In this document: positions 24,381 through 31,787 of the stretch, piece by piece
Layout of the letters: each line of letters starts with the position of its first letter
Position numbering within the stretch: the first letter of the stretch is position 1
Assembly (NCBI GenBank): GCA_036435485.1
Contig: CM071595.1
Location: 3,782,001-3,846,000 of the forward strand
Direction: 5' to 3'
DNA: 64,000 nt
Source: Saposhnikovia divaricata
Lineage: Eukaryota > Streptophyta > Magnoliopsida > Apiales > Apiaceae
Program-made: the position numbers and the translations under genes
Notes under the pieces: generated by a model
Databases searched by the model: none
Seen by the model: the letters and a program-made list of their open reading frames with translations, nothing else
Told to the model about the DNA's origin: nothing

Positions 24381-25568
24381 CTACACAGTACACATGCCAA
24401 GCTCCATTCGTATGGCTGCAAATCTTTCTTCAGCCAATGGCTTTGTGAAGATATCTGCTAGTTGAACTTCAGTTGAGACAAATACCAACTCAATCTTCCC
24501 ATTTGCTGCATTATCTCTCAAGAAATGATGACGAACGTCAATATGCTTTGTTCTTGAGTGATTCACAGGATTCTTGGAGATATTGATAGCACTCGTGTTG
24601 TCACAATATATTGGAATCTTGCCACACTTGATATTGAAATCCCTTAGAGTTTGAATCATCCATAAAATTTGAGAGCAACATCTACCAGCTGCTAGATACT
24701 CTCCTTCGGCCGTTGAAAGAGCAACCGAAGCTTGCTTTTTGCTTTGCCATGACACCAAGCTTTGTCCAAGAAATGTACAAACACCACTTGTGCTCTTTCT
24801 ATCAGTTTGAGACCCTGCATAATCTGCATCACTATACCCCACGAGATCAAAAGTATTTGTGATAGGATAGAACAAACCAAGATTGATAGTACCACTTAAA
24901 TATTTAAAAATTCTTTTAACCGCATTTAAGTGAGACTCTTTAGGGTTGGATTGAAACCTTGCACAAACACAAACACTATACATGATATCAGGTCTTGAGG
25001 CAGTTAAGTATAATAGACTTCCAATCATACCTCTATACCTTTTGATATCCACATCCTTACCATTCTCATCTGCAAACAGCTTGCTGTTTTGAGTCATAGG
25101 AGTTGTTTTTGCTTTGACATCTTCAAAACCAAATCTTTTGAGCATATTCTTTGTATACTTGGATTGATGCACATAAATACCATCATTGGTTTGCTTGATT
25201 TGGAGACCCAAGAAATAATTGAGTTCCCCCATCATGCTCATGTCAAATTCATTGTACATGCACTTAGAAAACCACTCACACATAGATTCATTAGTAGAAC
25301 CGAATACAATATCATCCACATATATTTGTACAACAAGAATATCTTTACCATTTTGCTTTGTAAATAATGTGGGATCGATATTACCTCGAGTGAATCCATT
25401 TTTGAGAAGAAACTTACTAAGTCTTTCATACCACGCTCTAGGGGCCTGCCTTAAACCATATAATGCCTTCTTGAGCTTGTAAACATAATCATGAAACTTC
25501 TCATGTTCGAATCCAGGAGGCTGTTTGACATAGACTTCCTCATTCAGCACGCCATTAAGAAATGCGCT
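24381..25568 (-). CDS. Pol segment 3: RT catalytic part and RNase H
   Basis: Continues the RT frame after the TAA codon. Numbering starts at MLNEEVYV, encoded from 25550 by a GTG that is not a real start. Residues 26-45 hold LKKALYGLRQAPRAW. The polymerase motif YVDD is at 77-80. RNase H covers about 236-346, with D241 (YSDADYAGS), E284 (STAEGEYLAA) and D317 (YCDNTSAI), then the HIDVRHHFLRD motif. The tail ADIFTKPL ... MELGMC is standard for copia Pol. This part looks undamaged, so RT activity was lost through the upstream stop and not through decay of the active site. Confidence 0.9.
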   Translation of the reverse strand, partial: SAFLNGVLNEEVYVKQPPGFEHEKFHDYVYKLKKALYGLRQAPRAWYERLSKFLLKNGFTRGNIDPTLFTKQNGKDILVVQIYVDDIVFGSTNESMCEWFSKCMYNEFDMSMMGELNYFLGLQIKQTNDGIYVHQSKYTKNMLKRFGFEDVKAKTTPMTQNSKLFADENGKDVDIKRYRGMIGSLLYLTASRPDIMYSVCVCARFQSNPKESHLNAVKRIFKYLSGTINLGLFYPITNTFDLVGYSDADYAGSQTDRKSTSGVCTFLGQSLVSWQSKKQASVALSTAEGEYLAAGRCCSQILWMIQTLRDFNIKCGKIPIYCDNTSAINISKNPVNHSRTKHIDVRHHFLRDNAANGKIELVFVSTEVQLADIFTKPLAEERFAAIRMELGMCTV

Positions 25569-25571
25569 TTA
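25569..25571 (-). other. Nonsense codon inside reverse transcriptase
   Basis: TAA lies in frame between YQMDV and SAFLNG. Both sides are conserved RT sequence in the same frame. The usual residue at this place is lysine (AAA or AAG), so a single A-to-T change is the simplest cause. This is inferred from family knowledge. Confidence 0.88.
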
Positions 25572-26393
25572 TACGTCCATTTGATATAACTTGAATTTCT
25601 TGTAGCATGCATAAGCAAGAAGCATTCTGATTGATTCTAAACGAGCAACAGGAGCATATGTTTCATCAAAATCAATTCCTTCTTGTTGAATATAGCCTTG
25701 AGCCACGAGCCTTGCCTTATTTCGAGTGACGGTTCCAAACTCATCCACTTTGTTTTTGAACACCCATTTGGTTCCTATGATAGAAGCATCTTCTGGTGGC
25801 TTTACAAGTTCCCAAACATCACACCTGTCGAATTGGTTGAGTTCTTCTTGCATGGCCATGATCCAATTTTCATCTTCTAATGCTTCCTTGATATTTTTGG
25901 GTTCTTCTTGAGCTAGAAAGGCAGCATAAGCACAAAAGTTTGCCTTTCCTCTCCTTGTTGTGATTCCATCTGAGATATTTCCAATAACAAGTTCTGGAGG
26001 ATGGTTCTTTACTGTCCTTGTAGCCTTTGGTAGAGAATGTTGAGCAATTTCTTCGTGTGAAGTTAATCTGACCACTTCAGCTTGCTGATTTGCAGTTCCA
26101 GCTTGCTGTTTTCCATTCTCAGTAGTGTTATTGGCTTGCTGACTTCCAGTTTCAGCAGAATTGTTGGCTTGCTGATTTCCAGTGACTTGAGGTTGTATGT
26201 TATCATTTGTTTCACCTGCAAATTCATCATTATCAACTGTCTTGAGCGCAAAACACTTTGAGCCAAAGATTTTGAAGTAACTAATGTTTGGCTTCTTTTT
26301 CCTCAACAATTCATACGGAGTTTTGTTCAAAATAGGCCTGATTATGACTCTGTTCAACACATAGCATGCTGTATTCACTGCATTTGTATTCAC
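25569..26393 (-). CDS. Pol segment 2: integrase C-terminal part and RT N-terminal part
   Basis: An open frame of about 274 codons with no genuine start (it opens at a GTG after the frameshift). Residues 8-50 are integrase C-terminal sequence (ACYVLNRV, KTPYELL, KIFGSKCF). Soon after, at about residues 51-60 (near 26235), the conserved block expected next is absent, so an in-frame deletion of roughly 50 residues is likely. Residues 66-107 are a low-complexity linker with four QQA repeats. From about residue 168 the RT starts (NIKEALEDENW, IIGTKWVFKNK, NKARLVAQGY, YAPVARLESIR) and runs to YQMDV. A TAA stop at 25569-25571 ends it where the family has a lysine codon; one base change would create it. 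Confidence 0.88.
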   Translation of the reverse strand: MNTNAVNTACYVLNRVIIRPILNKTPYELLRKKKPNISYFKIFGSKCFALKTVDNDEFAGETNDNIQPQVTGNQQANNSAETGSQQANNTTENGKQQAGTANQQAEVVRLTSHEEIAQHSLPKATRTVKNHPPELVIGNISDGITTRRGKANFCAYAAFLAQEEPKNIKEALEDENWIMAMQEELNQFDRCDVWELVKPPEDASIIGTKWVFKNKVDEFGTVTRNKARLVAQGYIQQEGIDFDETYAPVARLESIRMLLAYACYKKFKLYQMDV

Positions 26394-26412
26394 TGCATTT
26401 CTTGTAGTGACC
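26381..26412 (-). other. Frameshift and deletion scar with 15-bp tandem repeat in integrase
   Basis: On the element strand AATGCAGTGAATACA occurs twice in tandem, right after the SLQEM codons and before the codons for a conserved integrase helix (AVNTACYVLNR). Compared with the family, about 15 residues are missing here and the frame changes. A deletion followed by, or accompanied by, a short duplication would explain it. Confidence 0.75.
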
Positions 26413-27334
26413 TGTTCTTCCTTTCTACCACTCCATTTTGTTGTGGAGTCCTTGGTGCAGAAAATTCATGTGTAATTCCTTTTTCTTCACAATAATCAAT
26501 GAAGTCCTTGTTGAGAAATTCACCTCCTCTATCACTCCTTATACCTACAAGCCTTGTATTCAACTTGTTCTCAAGTAATTTAATTAGCTTCTTAAACTCA
26601 TCAAAAGCACAATCTTTAGTACGAAGAAATAATACCCATGTAAATCTAGAATAATCATCTACAATCACAAAACCATATTGTTTACCTCCAATACTCTTGT
26701 AAGCTTCTGGACCAAATAAGTCCAAATGCAGAAGCTCTAAGGGTTTAGAAGTAGATACCATTTTCTTTGATTTGTGAGTACTTCGAAGTTGTTTGCCCAA
26801 TTGGCAAGCTGAACAGACTTCTGTTTTGACATACTTTAGCTTGGGCAGCCCTCTCACTAGTTTCTTGCTTGACAACATTCTGAGCAAATCCATGTGTGCA
26901 TGTCCCAATCTTCTATGCCAAATATATGGGTCATTATCTACTGCAGCCAAACAGCACGCTGTTTCCTGCATATCAAAGTCTAATACATATATATTTCCTT
27001 CCCTTCTAGCAACTAGGGGGATTTTGTTAGTACCAATAGTAATAATAGTTTTATCAATGCCAAAATCAACATAATGTCCATCATCAAATAATTGAGTAAC
27101 ACTAAGCAAGTTATAAGTAAGACATTTGACATATTGAACTTTATCAATTGAAATATTACTATTACCAATAGAACCGGTACCAAGGATTTGAAGAGTTTTA
27201 CTATTCCCAATTGTCACTCTTCCACCCTTTTTCATTTTGAGATTCATAAACTGGGATTTGTCTCCACACATATGTCTTGTGCATCCACTGTCCAAGATCC
27301 ATTGCTTTGACTTGACCTTAGCAGCAAGGCACAT
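26390..27334 (-). CDS. Pol segment 1: protease and integrase core (314 aa)
   Basis: Residues 11-21 hold the aspartic protease motif WILDSGCTRHM, with catalytic D15. The GAG-pre-integrase zinc region follows, with H140, H145, C174 and C177. The integrase core has D205 (HLDLFGP), D268 (IRSDRGGEF) and E304 (NGVVERKNR). The spacing is 62 and 35 residues, which is the D-D35-E pattern. The frame ends at QEMQ followed by TGA, only ten residues after the catalytic E, so the rest of integrase is in another frame. The ATG at 27334 is the only start and follows an in-frame TAG directly. In a working element this segment would continue into the next one. Confidence 0.9.
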   Translation of the reverse strand: MCLAAKVKSKQWILDSGCTRHMCGDKSQFMNLKMKKGGRVTIGNSKTLQILGTGSIGNSNISIDKVQYVKCLTYNLLSVTQLFDDGHYVDFGIDKTIITIGTNKIPLVARREGNIYVLDFDMQETACCLAAVDNDPYIWHRRLGHAHMDLLRMLSSKKLVRGLPKLKYVKTEVCSACQLGKQLRSTHKSKKMVSTSKPLELLHLDLFGPEAYKSIGGKQYGFVIVDDYSRFTWVLFLRTKDCAFDEFKKLIKLLENKLNTRLVGIRSDRGGEFLNKDFIDYCEEKGITHEFSAPRTPQQNGVVERKNRSLQEMQ

Positions 27335-27356
27335 CTACAAAACAAATAAAAATAAC
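27335..27356 (-). other. Gag-Pol junction (22 nt, change of frame)
   Basis: The gag TGA (27357-27359) and the pol ATG (27332-27334) are separated by 22 nt. Pol is in the +1 frame relative to gag, and a TAG stands directly before the pol ATG. Simple stop readthrough cannot join them. Pol would need reinitiation or its own message. A small indel in a former readthrough junction is the alternative. Confidence 0.7.
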
Positions 27357-29444
27357 TCAATGTTTTGGTACCCATATAGGTTTGGGTCCAGGTTGGTTAG
27401 TAGCAAGAATATATAAAGTATTTAAATCAGATTTCTTGATCCACATTTGGACCACTTTTGGGGTCTGATTTTGCTTGTTGTCATTCTGTCGGTAAGCTGT
27501 TTGTCTTCTGCTATTTGCATTCTGGTATGCTGTTTGTCGCCTGACTGGTCCATTCTGGTAAGCTGTTTGTCGCCTGACTGGTTCATTCTGGTAAGCTGTT
27601 TTCACTTTATGATTTACTTGAACCACACAATGTCTTTCCAGATGTCCTTTTCCACCACATTTGTTGCATGTCTTCCAAGGCATAGCATAGTCATAGGGTA
27701 TGCCATTCTTCCCATCATATTTGAGCACCTTATCTTTCTTGTTGAAGTTTAAACCAACACCTTCTCTGACCAAAGGTACATTTGCCTTCTTCATCATTGT
27801 TTTTAAAGTGTCTTCACCTTGAACAAAAGTTTCCATGCCCTTCTTGAGATCTTTAACTTCTGTTTCTAGGAGGGTGATCACTTCAGCTTGCTGTTTGATG
27901 AGTTCAGCTTGCTGAACTCTCTTTTCAGCAGTTTTTGAGGATTCGGCTTGACTAGATTCCTTCATCTTGTATGATTCCAATGCTTTAGCTTTAGTTTTAA
28001 CATCAGACCTCAGCTCTTTGATTTCTTCAGTCAAGGTCTTGTTTCTCTTTTCAAGTAGCTTGACATTAGCCTCTAAATGTCTGTTCTTAGTATTTAGTTC
28101 CTTGATCTCTGTAGCTTTACTAAATGAAGTTGAATCCCATTCTTCCATTTTTGGCAACAGATCTTTTACCATTTTGGATAAATAGGCATTCTTATCAGTC
28201 AGCTTGCTGATTTCAGCCTTTAGTGCCATGTGTTCTTCAATTGTAACACTATTTTGTTCCTGCATGGTTAGTGAATCTAACAATATATCATCTGAAGAAA
28301 TATAATCATTAAAAGAGTTTACCTCACTAGGATCCTCTTCAGAATCAGTTTCAGCATACACTTCTTCTGAATTTCCTTGAACAGATTCATCTTCAATTCC
28401 AACAAGTGCTAAGTTCACCATCTCTTCACTTGAGTCATCACTGGAATCTGAATCATCATCACTCCAAGTCAGTAGAGCCTTCGATTTCTTCTTGTCCTTG
28501 AAAACAGTAGGCTGTTTTGACTTTAGTTTGTAGCAGTTCCTTTTATAATGGCCTGGCTTGCCACATTCGAAACAAGTTTCCTCCTTAGAGTCCTTTGAAC
28601 TCTTTTTGTTGTTGTAGAAGCCACCTCTTTCCCTTTTCATCATATTCTTCTTTTCTATCAGCCTTTTGATCTTCTTTGAAATAAGTGCAAGTTCCTCATC
28701 AGAATCAGATTCATCATCAATGTCAATTGGCTTGCTGTTTTTAGAATGGAGAGCCATATTCTTCATCTTTTCTGTTGGAGCCTTAACACTTGAACTTCCC
28801 ACCTGATTTCCATTTATCTTGCTTTCAAATTGCTCTAGCTCAGCAAATACGGCCAAGTGATCCATAGTATCAATAAGTGGTGAGGATTCCAAGGCAGTAA
28901 CCTTAGCTTCGTAGATGAATGGTACTGCACTCAATACCTTCATATTGATTTCATCTTGTGGAATAGATTTTCCAAGCCTCTTTAGTGAATTTATAGTAAC
29001 TTGAAACCGTGCTTGACTATCCTTGATAGTTTCACCTTCATTAAGCTTGAAATTCCCAAAGTCATTCATTAGCTTGCTAAGCTTCACCTTCTTTAGAGAT
29101 TTCGAACCTTCATGATAAGTCTCCAAAGCATCCCACATTTCTTTTGCTGATTTGAGTGAAGATACTTTATCATATTCAGCCTGGTTTAAACCATTCATAA
29201 GAGAACTCCTTGCCTTTCCATTGTAGCCAAGTTTGATTAATTCATCCGGAGTGAGATCATCAACATCCTTTGGCTTGCCATCCTTATCAAGAAAGACATA
29301 TGGACCTTTTTGCACAACTCTCAGAACTAATGGATCTCTGGATAAGTGAGTTTCCATGCTGCTTTTCCACCAGTGGTAGTTGTGTGTGCCATGAAGAAGT
29401 GGAGGCCTGAAATCAGATTTTCCTTCGGGATAGTTTTCAGCCAT
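27357..29444 (-). CDS. gag: Copia Gag, long SIRE-type (695 aa), intact
   Basis: Gag forms the cytoplasmic virus-like particle and packages the element RNA. I take the ATG at 29444 (MAENYPEGK). The frame is open 23 codons further up, but those codons run across the PBS into the LTR. Residues about 10-210 hold the conserved Gag core (RPPLLHGTHNYHWWK, MWDALETYHEG). A CCHC zinc knuckle is at 291-304 (CFECGKPGHYKRNC). A very acidic stretch is at about 327-390, a predicted coiled coil at about 402-552, and a second CCHC knuckle at 593-606 (CNKCGGKGHLERHC). Three 11-residue TAYQN..RRQ repeats follow at 616-648. It ends IWVPKH and TGA. Length and two distant knuckles are unlike short Tork or Retrofit Gags and fit the SIRE type. 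No internal stop is seen. Confidence 0.92.
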   Translation of the reverse strand: MAENYPEGKSDFRPPLLHGTHNYHWWKSSMETHLSRDPLVLRVVQKGPYVFLDKDGKPKDVDDLTPDELIKLGYNGKARSSLMNGLNQAEYDKVSSLKSAKEMWDALETYHEGSKSLKKVKLSKLMNDFGNFKLNEGETIKDSQARFQVTINSLKRLGKSIPQDEINMKVLSAVPFIYEAKVTALESSPLIDTMDHLAVFAELEQFESKINGNQVGSSSVKAPTEKMKNMALHSKNSKPIDIDDESDSDEELALISKKIKRLIEKKNMMKRERGGFYNNKKSSKDSKEETCFECGKPGHYKRNCYKLKSKQPTVFKDKKKSKALLTWSDDDSDSSDDSSEEMVNLALVGIEDESVQGNSEEVYAETDSEEDPSEVNSFNDYISSDDILLDSLTMQEQNSVTIEEHMALKAEISKLTDKNAYLSKMVKDLLPKMEEWDSTSFSKATEIKELNTKNRHLEANVKLLEKRNKTLTEEIKELRSDVKTKAKALESYKMKESSQAESSKTAEKRVQQAELIKQQAEVITLLETEVKDLKKGMETFVQGEDTLKTMMKKANVPLVREGVGLNFNKKDKVLKYDGKNGIPYDYAMPWKTCNKCGGKGHLERHCVVQVNHKVKTAYQNEPVRRQTAYQNGPVRRQTAYQNANSRRQTAYRQNDNKQNQTPKVVQMWIKKSDLNTLYILATNQPGPKPIWVPKH
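27495..27599 (-). repeat. 33-bp minisatellite in gag encoding TAYQN..RRQ
   Basis: Three 33-bp units plus a partial fourth encode TAYQNEPVRRQ, TAYQNGPVRRQ, TAYQNANSRRQ and TAYRQN. The run is basic and follows the second zinc knuckle, so an RNA-binding role is plausible but unproven. Confidence 0.85.
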
Positions 29445-29488
29445 TATGATCGAATACTTTCCTGTTACAGAATTGTTAGTATACCAAA

Positions 29489-29500
29489 GCTCTGATACCA
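29489..29500 (-). other. Primer binding site for initiator tRNA-Met
   Basis: On the element strand TGGTATCAGAGC starts two bases after the 5' LTR. This is complementary to the 3' end of plant initiator tRNA-Met, the usual primer of copia elements. Confidence 0.93.
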
Positions 29501-29502
29501 AA

Positions 29503-30842
29503 TGAAAATGCACACCTAGAGGGGGGTGAATAGGTGTAAATGGCTAACTATATTCAACTAAGTCCGATTTTAAAAATTACCAGAAACAGCTTACTGATTT
29601 CGTTTTATGCAGAGACAAATGGTAAGCTGATTGTAAACAGTATGCTGAATGTAAAGATGACAAGTACAGTAAAGTGCATAAACAGTAAGCTAAATGCAAG
29701 CAGTAAGTAAAGAGCAGAAAATAAAGAACACAGAGACTTTTAGCCAGGTTCGACCCCTATGGTCTACGTCCTGGTCCCTTACCAACTTGGTAAGAGAATA
29801 TATTATTGATCACTGAAATAAACCAATTACAAGATACAACAATATATCTCCCTCAATACCCAGCTGTTGACAAATGGCATGCTGAACTCCCGTTTCTGAA
29901 CTTGCTCTCTAAGCTATACTTCCCAAGTATACTTCTCTAGCAACGATCACCAAACCCTAGTTCCCAAGCCAAATTGTCCAACAACTAAACCTTACAAATC
30001 GAACAATACAATCAATAATGGATACAACTCAAACTATGAACTCTTTAAGATATAGCACGTATGAATATACTAAGAGCTCGAGAGAATCAAAGGATATAGC
30101 AATGAAAACTGAGTTGTTTGAATTCTTGTGTGCTTGAATATTTTCTCTGAAGTGTTTTCTCAATTCTTAGAAGCGAATGAACACAAGAATCAGTTTATAA
30201 AGCATCACACCAACGTTCAGAAAATCAATCACCAATTATTCGAACGATTAGAATCAATTTCCAACGTTCAATTGGTTAGAGATTTTACAAACGTTCTTGT
30301 GAACGTTAGACAGAAGGTTTGAAAGAAAGAGATCGATGAAAGCTTAACCCTTCTGATTTGTATAGATATAAAAACGCGTATAGGAGATTTTGAAAGAAAG
30401 AAATCTTTTAAATAAGGAAACTCCTATAAGTTTTATGATTTTGTTTTAAAGAAAGATATTTGAAAAGATTTGAGCTCTAGAATATATTATATACGTATTA
30501 TATAATAAAGAGCCCTCACAATATATTTCCTGAAATAAATCCTTGAGAATCGAACTTGATCTTTATCTTCAGAAATTCTGGCAGTTGCAAATGGCTTGGT
30601 GTTTGTGACTGACTGTCAGAAATGGCTTGCTGTTTGTGAACTGTCAGTGTGCAAATGGCTTGCCAGACTCTCTCTGTTGTAATACCAAATGGCTTGCTGT
30701 TTGTATATTTTGTGTAAACAATCAGTAGGCTAATATACCCTGCAAAACCACGTTAGTACAATACAAGCATAACACGATGTTTTATATCAAACTACAATCA
30801 AATAGCTTGCTGAATGTGATCATCAAAACCATAGGAGTATCA
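29503..30842 (-). repeat. 5' LTR (1340 bp)
   Basis: The element's upstream LTR, tgaaaatgcacacc to ataggagtatca on the plus strand. It differs from the 3' LTR by three substitutions and a 7-bp indel, about 0.2 percent. One of the four GCTTGCTG octamers is mutated here (GCTTGGTG near 30594). It should hold the element promoter, since transcription runs leftwards into gag. Confidence 0.95.
30361..30506 (-). promoter_or_regulatory. Candidate TATA region in 5' LTR
   Basis: On the element strand two AT-rich boxes could serve as TATA elements. One is the complement of 30483-30506, within a TATATAATACGTATATAAT palindrome. The other is the complement of about 30361-30375 (TTTTTATATCTATA). Both are about 335-480 bp into the LTR, a sensible place for a U3 promoter. 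No start site can be fixed from sequence. Confidence 0.3.
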
Positions 30843-30847
30843 ATGGG
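30843..30847. repeat. Target site duplication ATGGG, right copy
   Basis: Matches 22709-22713 and is followed by ttattggaattcaacg, the normal continuation of a satellite monomer. Confidence 0.95.
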
Positions 30848-31352
30848 TTATTGGAATTCAACGAAATTTATTTGACGCAATTCGGACCTGAATCGGAGCT
30901 GATATAATCGAAACTCGATTTTTGGATAATCCTCAAAGGGGCTAGTACATGGGATATTGTTAAAAATCGAGTCGGACCATTTTGTGGATATTTTTACATA
31001 TTTTTTTCCTATGGGTTACTGGAATTCAATGAAATTTTATTTGGTGCCGGTCGGACCTGATCGGGGCTGAAATGACCGAAACCCGGTTTTCGGATAATCC
31101 TCAAAGGGGTTAGTACACTGGATATTGTTAAAAATCGAGTCGAACCATTGTATGGATATTTTTACATATTTTGTTCTTATGGGTTATTGGAATTCAACGA
31201 AATTTTATTTGACGAAATTCGGACCCGAATCGGAGCTGATATGATCGAAACTCAATTTTCGGATAATCTTAAAAAGGTGTTAGCATACGGGGTATTGTTA
31301 AAAATCGAGTCTGGGCATTTTGTGAATATTTTTACATATTTTGTTCCTAAGG

Positions 31353-31457
31353 AACCCTAAACCCTAAATCGTAAATCTTAGACCCCTAAACCCTTACCCC
31401 TAAACCCTAAAACCTTAAATCCTAAAACCCTAAACCCTAAACCTTAAACCCTAAACC
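31353..31457. repeat. Telomere-like block 6, class R (105 bp)
   Basis: Same length and variants as block 3 (cttagacccc, then tgcattcaacc). It lies just right of the retrotransposon. Confidence 0.92.
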
Positions 31458-31787
31458 TGCATTCAACCAAATTTTATTTGATGCAGTTCGGACTTGAATC
31501 GAAGCTGATATGATCGAAACTCAGTTTTCGGATAATCCTCAAAGGGGTTAGTACACGGGATATTGTTAAAAATAGAGTCGGACCACTTTGTGGATATTTT
31601 TACATATTTGGTTCCTATGGGTTATTAGAATTCAATGAAATTTTATTTGACGCAGTTCGGACCGGAATCAGAGCTGATATGATCGAAACTCGGCTTTCAG
31701 AAAATTCTTAAAGGGGTTAGTCCACGTGATATTGTTAAAAATCAAGCCGAAACATTTTGTGGATATTTTTATATATTTTGTTCCTAT

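Larger units (their letters stand above)
24381..27334 (-). pseudogene. pol: Copia pol polyprotein, disrupted (PR-IN-RT-RNaseH)
   Basis: Pol supplies protease, integrase, reverse transcriptase and RNase H for retrotransposition in virus-like particles. It survives as three open segments: 27334-26390, about 26393-25569 and 25568-24381. The first segment starts at a real ATG. The other two do not, because the frame merely reopens after a shift and a stop. Catalytic residues of all four enzymes are present: protease DSG, integrase D-D-E, RT YVDD and RNase H acidic residues. The polyprotein cannot be made in one piece because of a frameshifting deletion near 26393, a likely in-frame deletion near 26235 and a TAA at 25569-25571. 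It lies 22 nt after the gag stop, in a different frame. Its end (MELGMCTV) is the usual copia C-terminus. Confidence 0.93.
22714..30842 (-). mobile_element. Ty1/copia LTR retrotransposon, SIRE/Maximus-like, Pol defective
   Basis: An 8129-bp element inserted in the satellite, coding on the minus strand. In element order it has the 5' LTR (29503-30842), PBS, gag, pol in the order protease-integrase-RT-RNase H (copia order), polypurine tract and 3' LTR (22714-24060). LTRs begin TG and end CA and are flanked by ATGGG. A long Gag with an acidic and coiled-coil C-terminal half, a tRNA-Met primer site and AGGGGGAG polypurine tracts fit the SIRE/Maximus lineage. That placement is from family knowledge and needs an RT tree. 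No env-like open frame lies between pol and the 3' LTR. Gag is intact and Pol is not. Confidence 0.95.

Noticed and set aside
24236..24421. A possible small env-like gene downstream of pol
   Set aside because: It is only 61 codons, overlaps the pol end in another frame, and has no signal peptide or convincing membrane segment. SIRE env-like proteins are much longer.
25089..25482. Plus-strand open frames opposite pol and gag
   Set aside because: They are antisense shadows of a clearly coding minus strand and show no domain.
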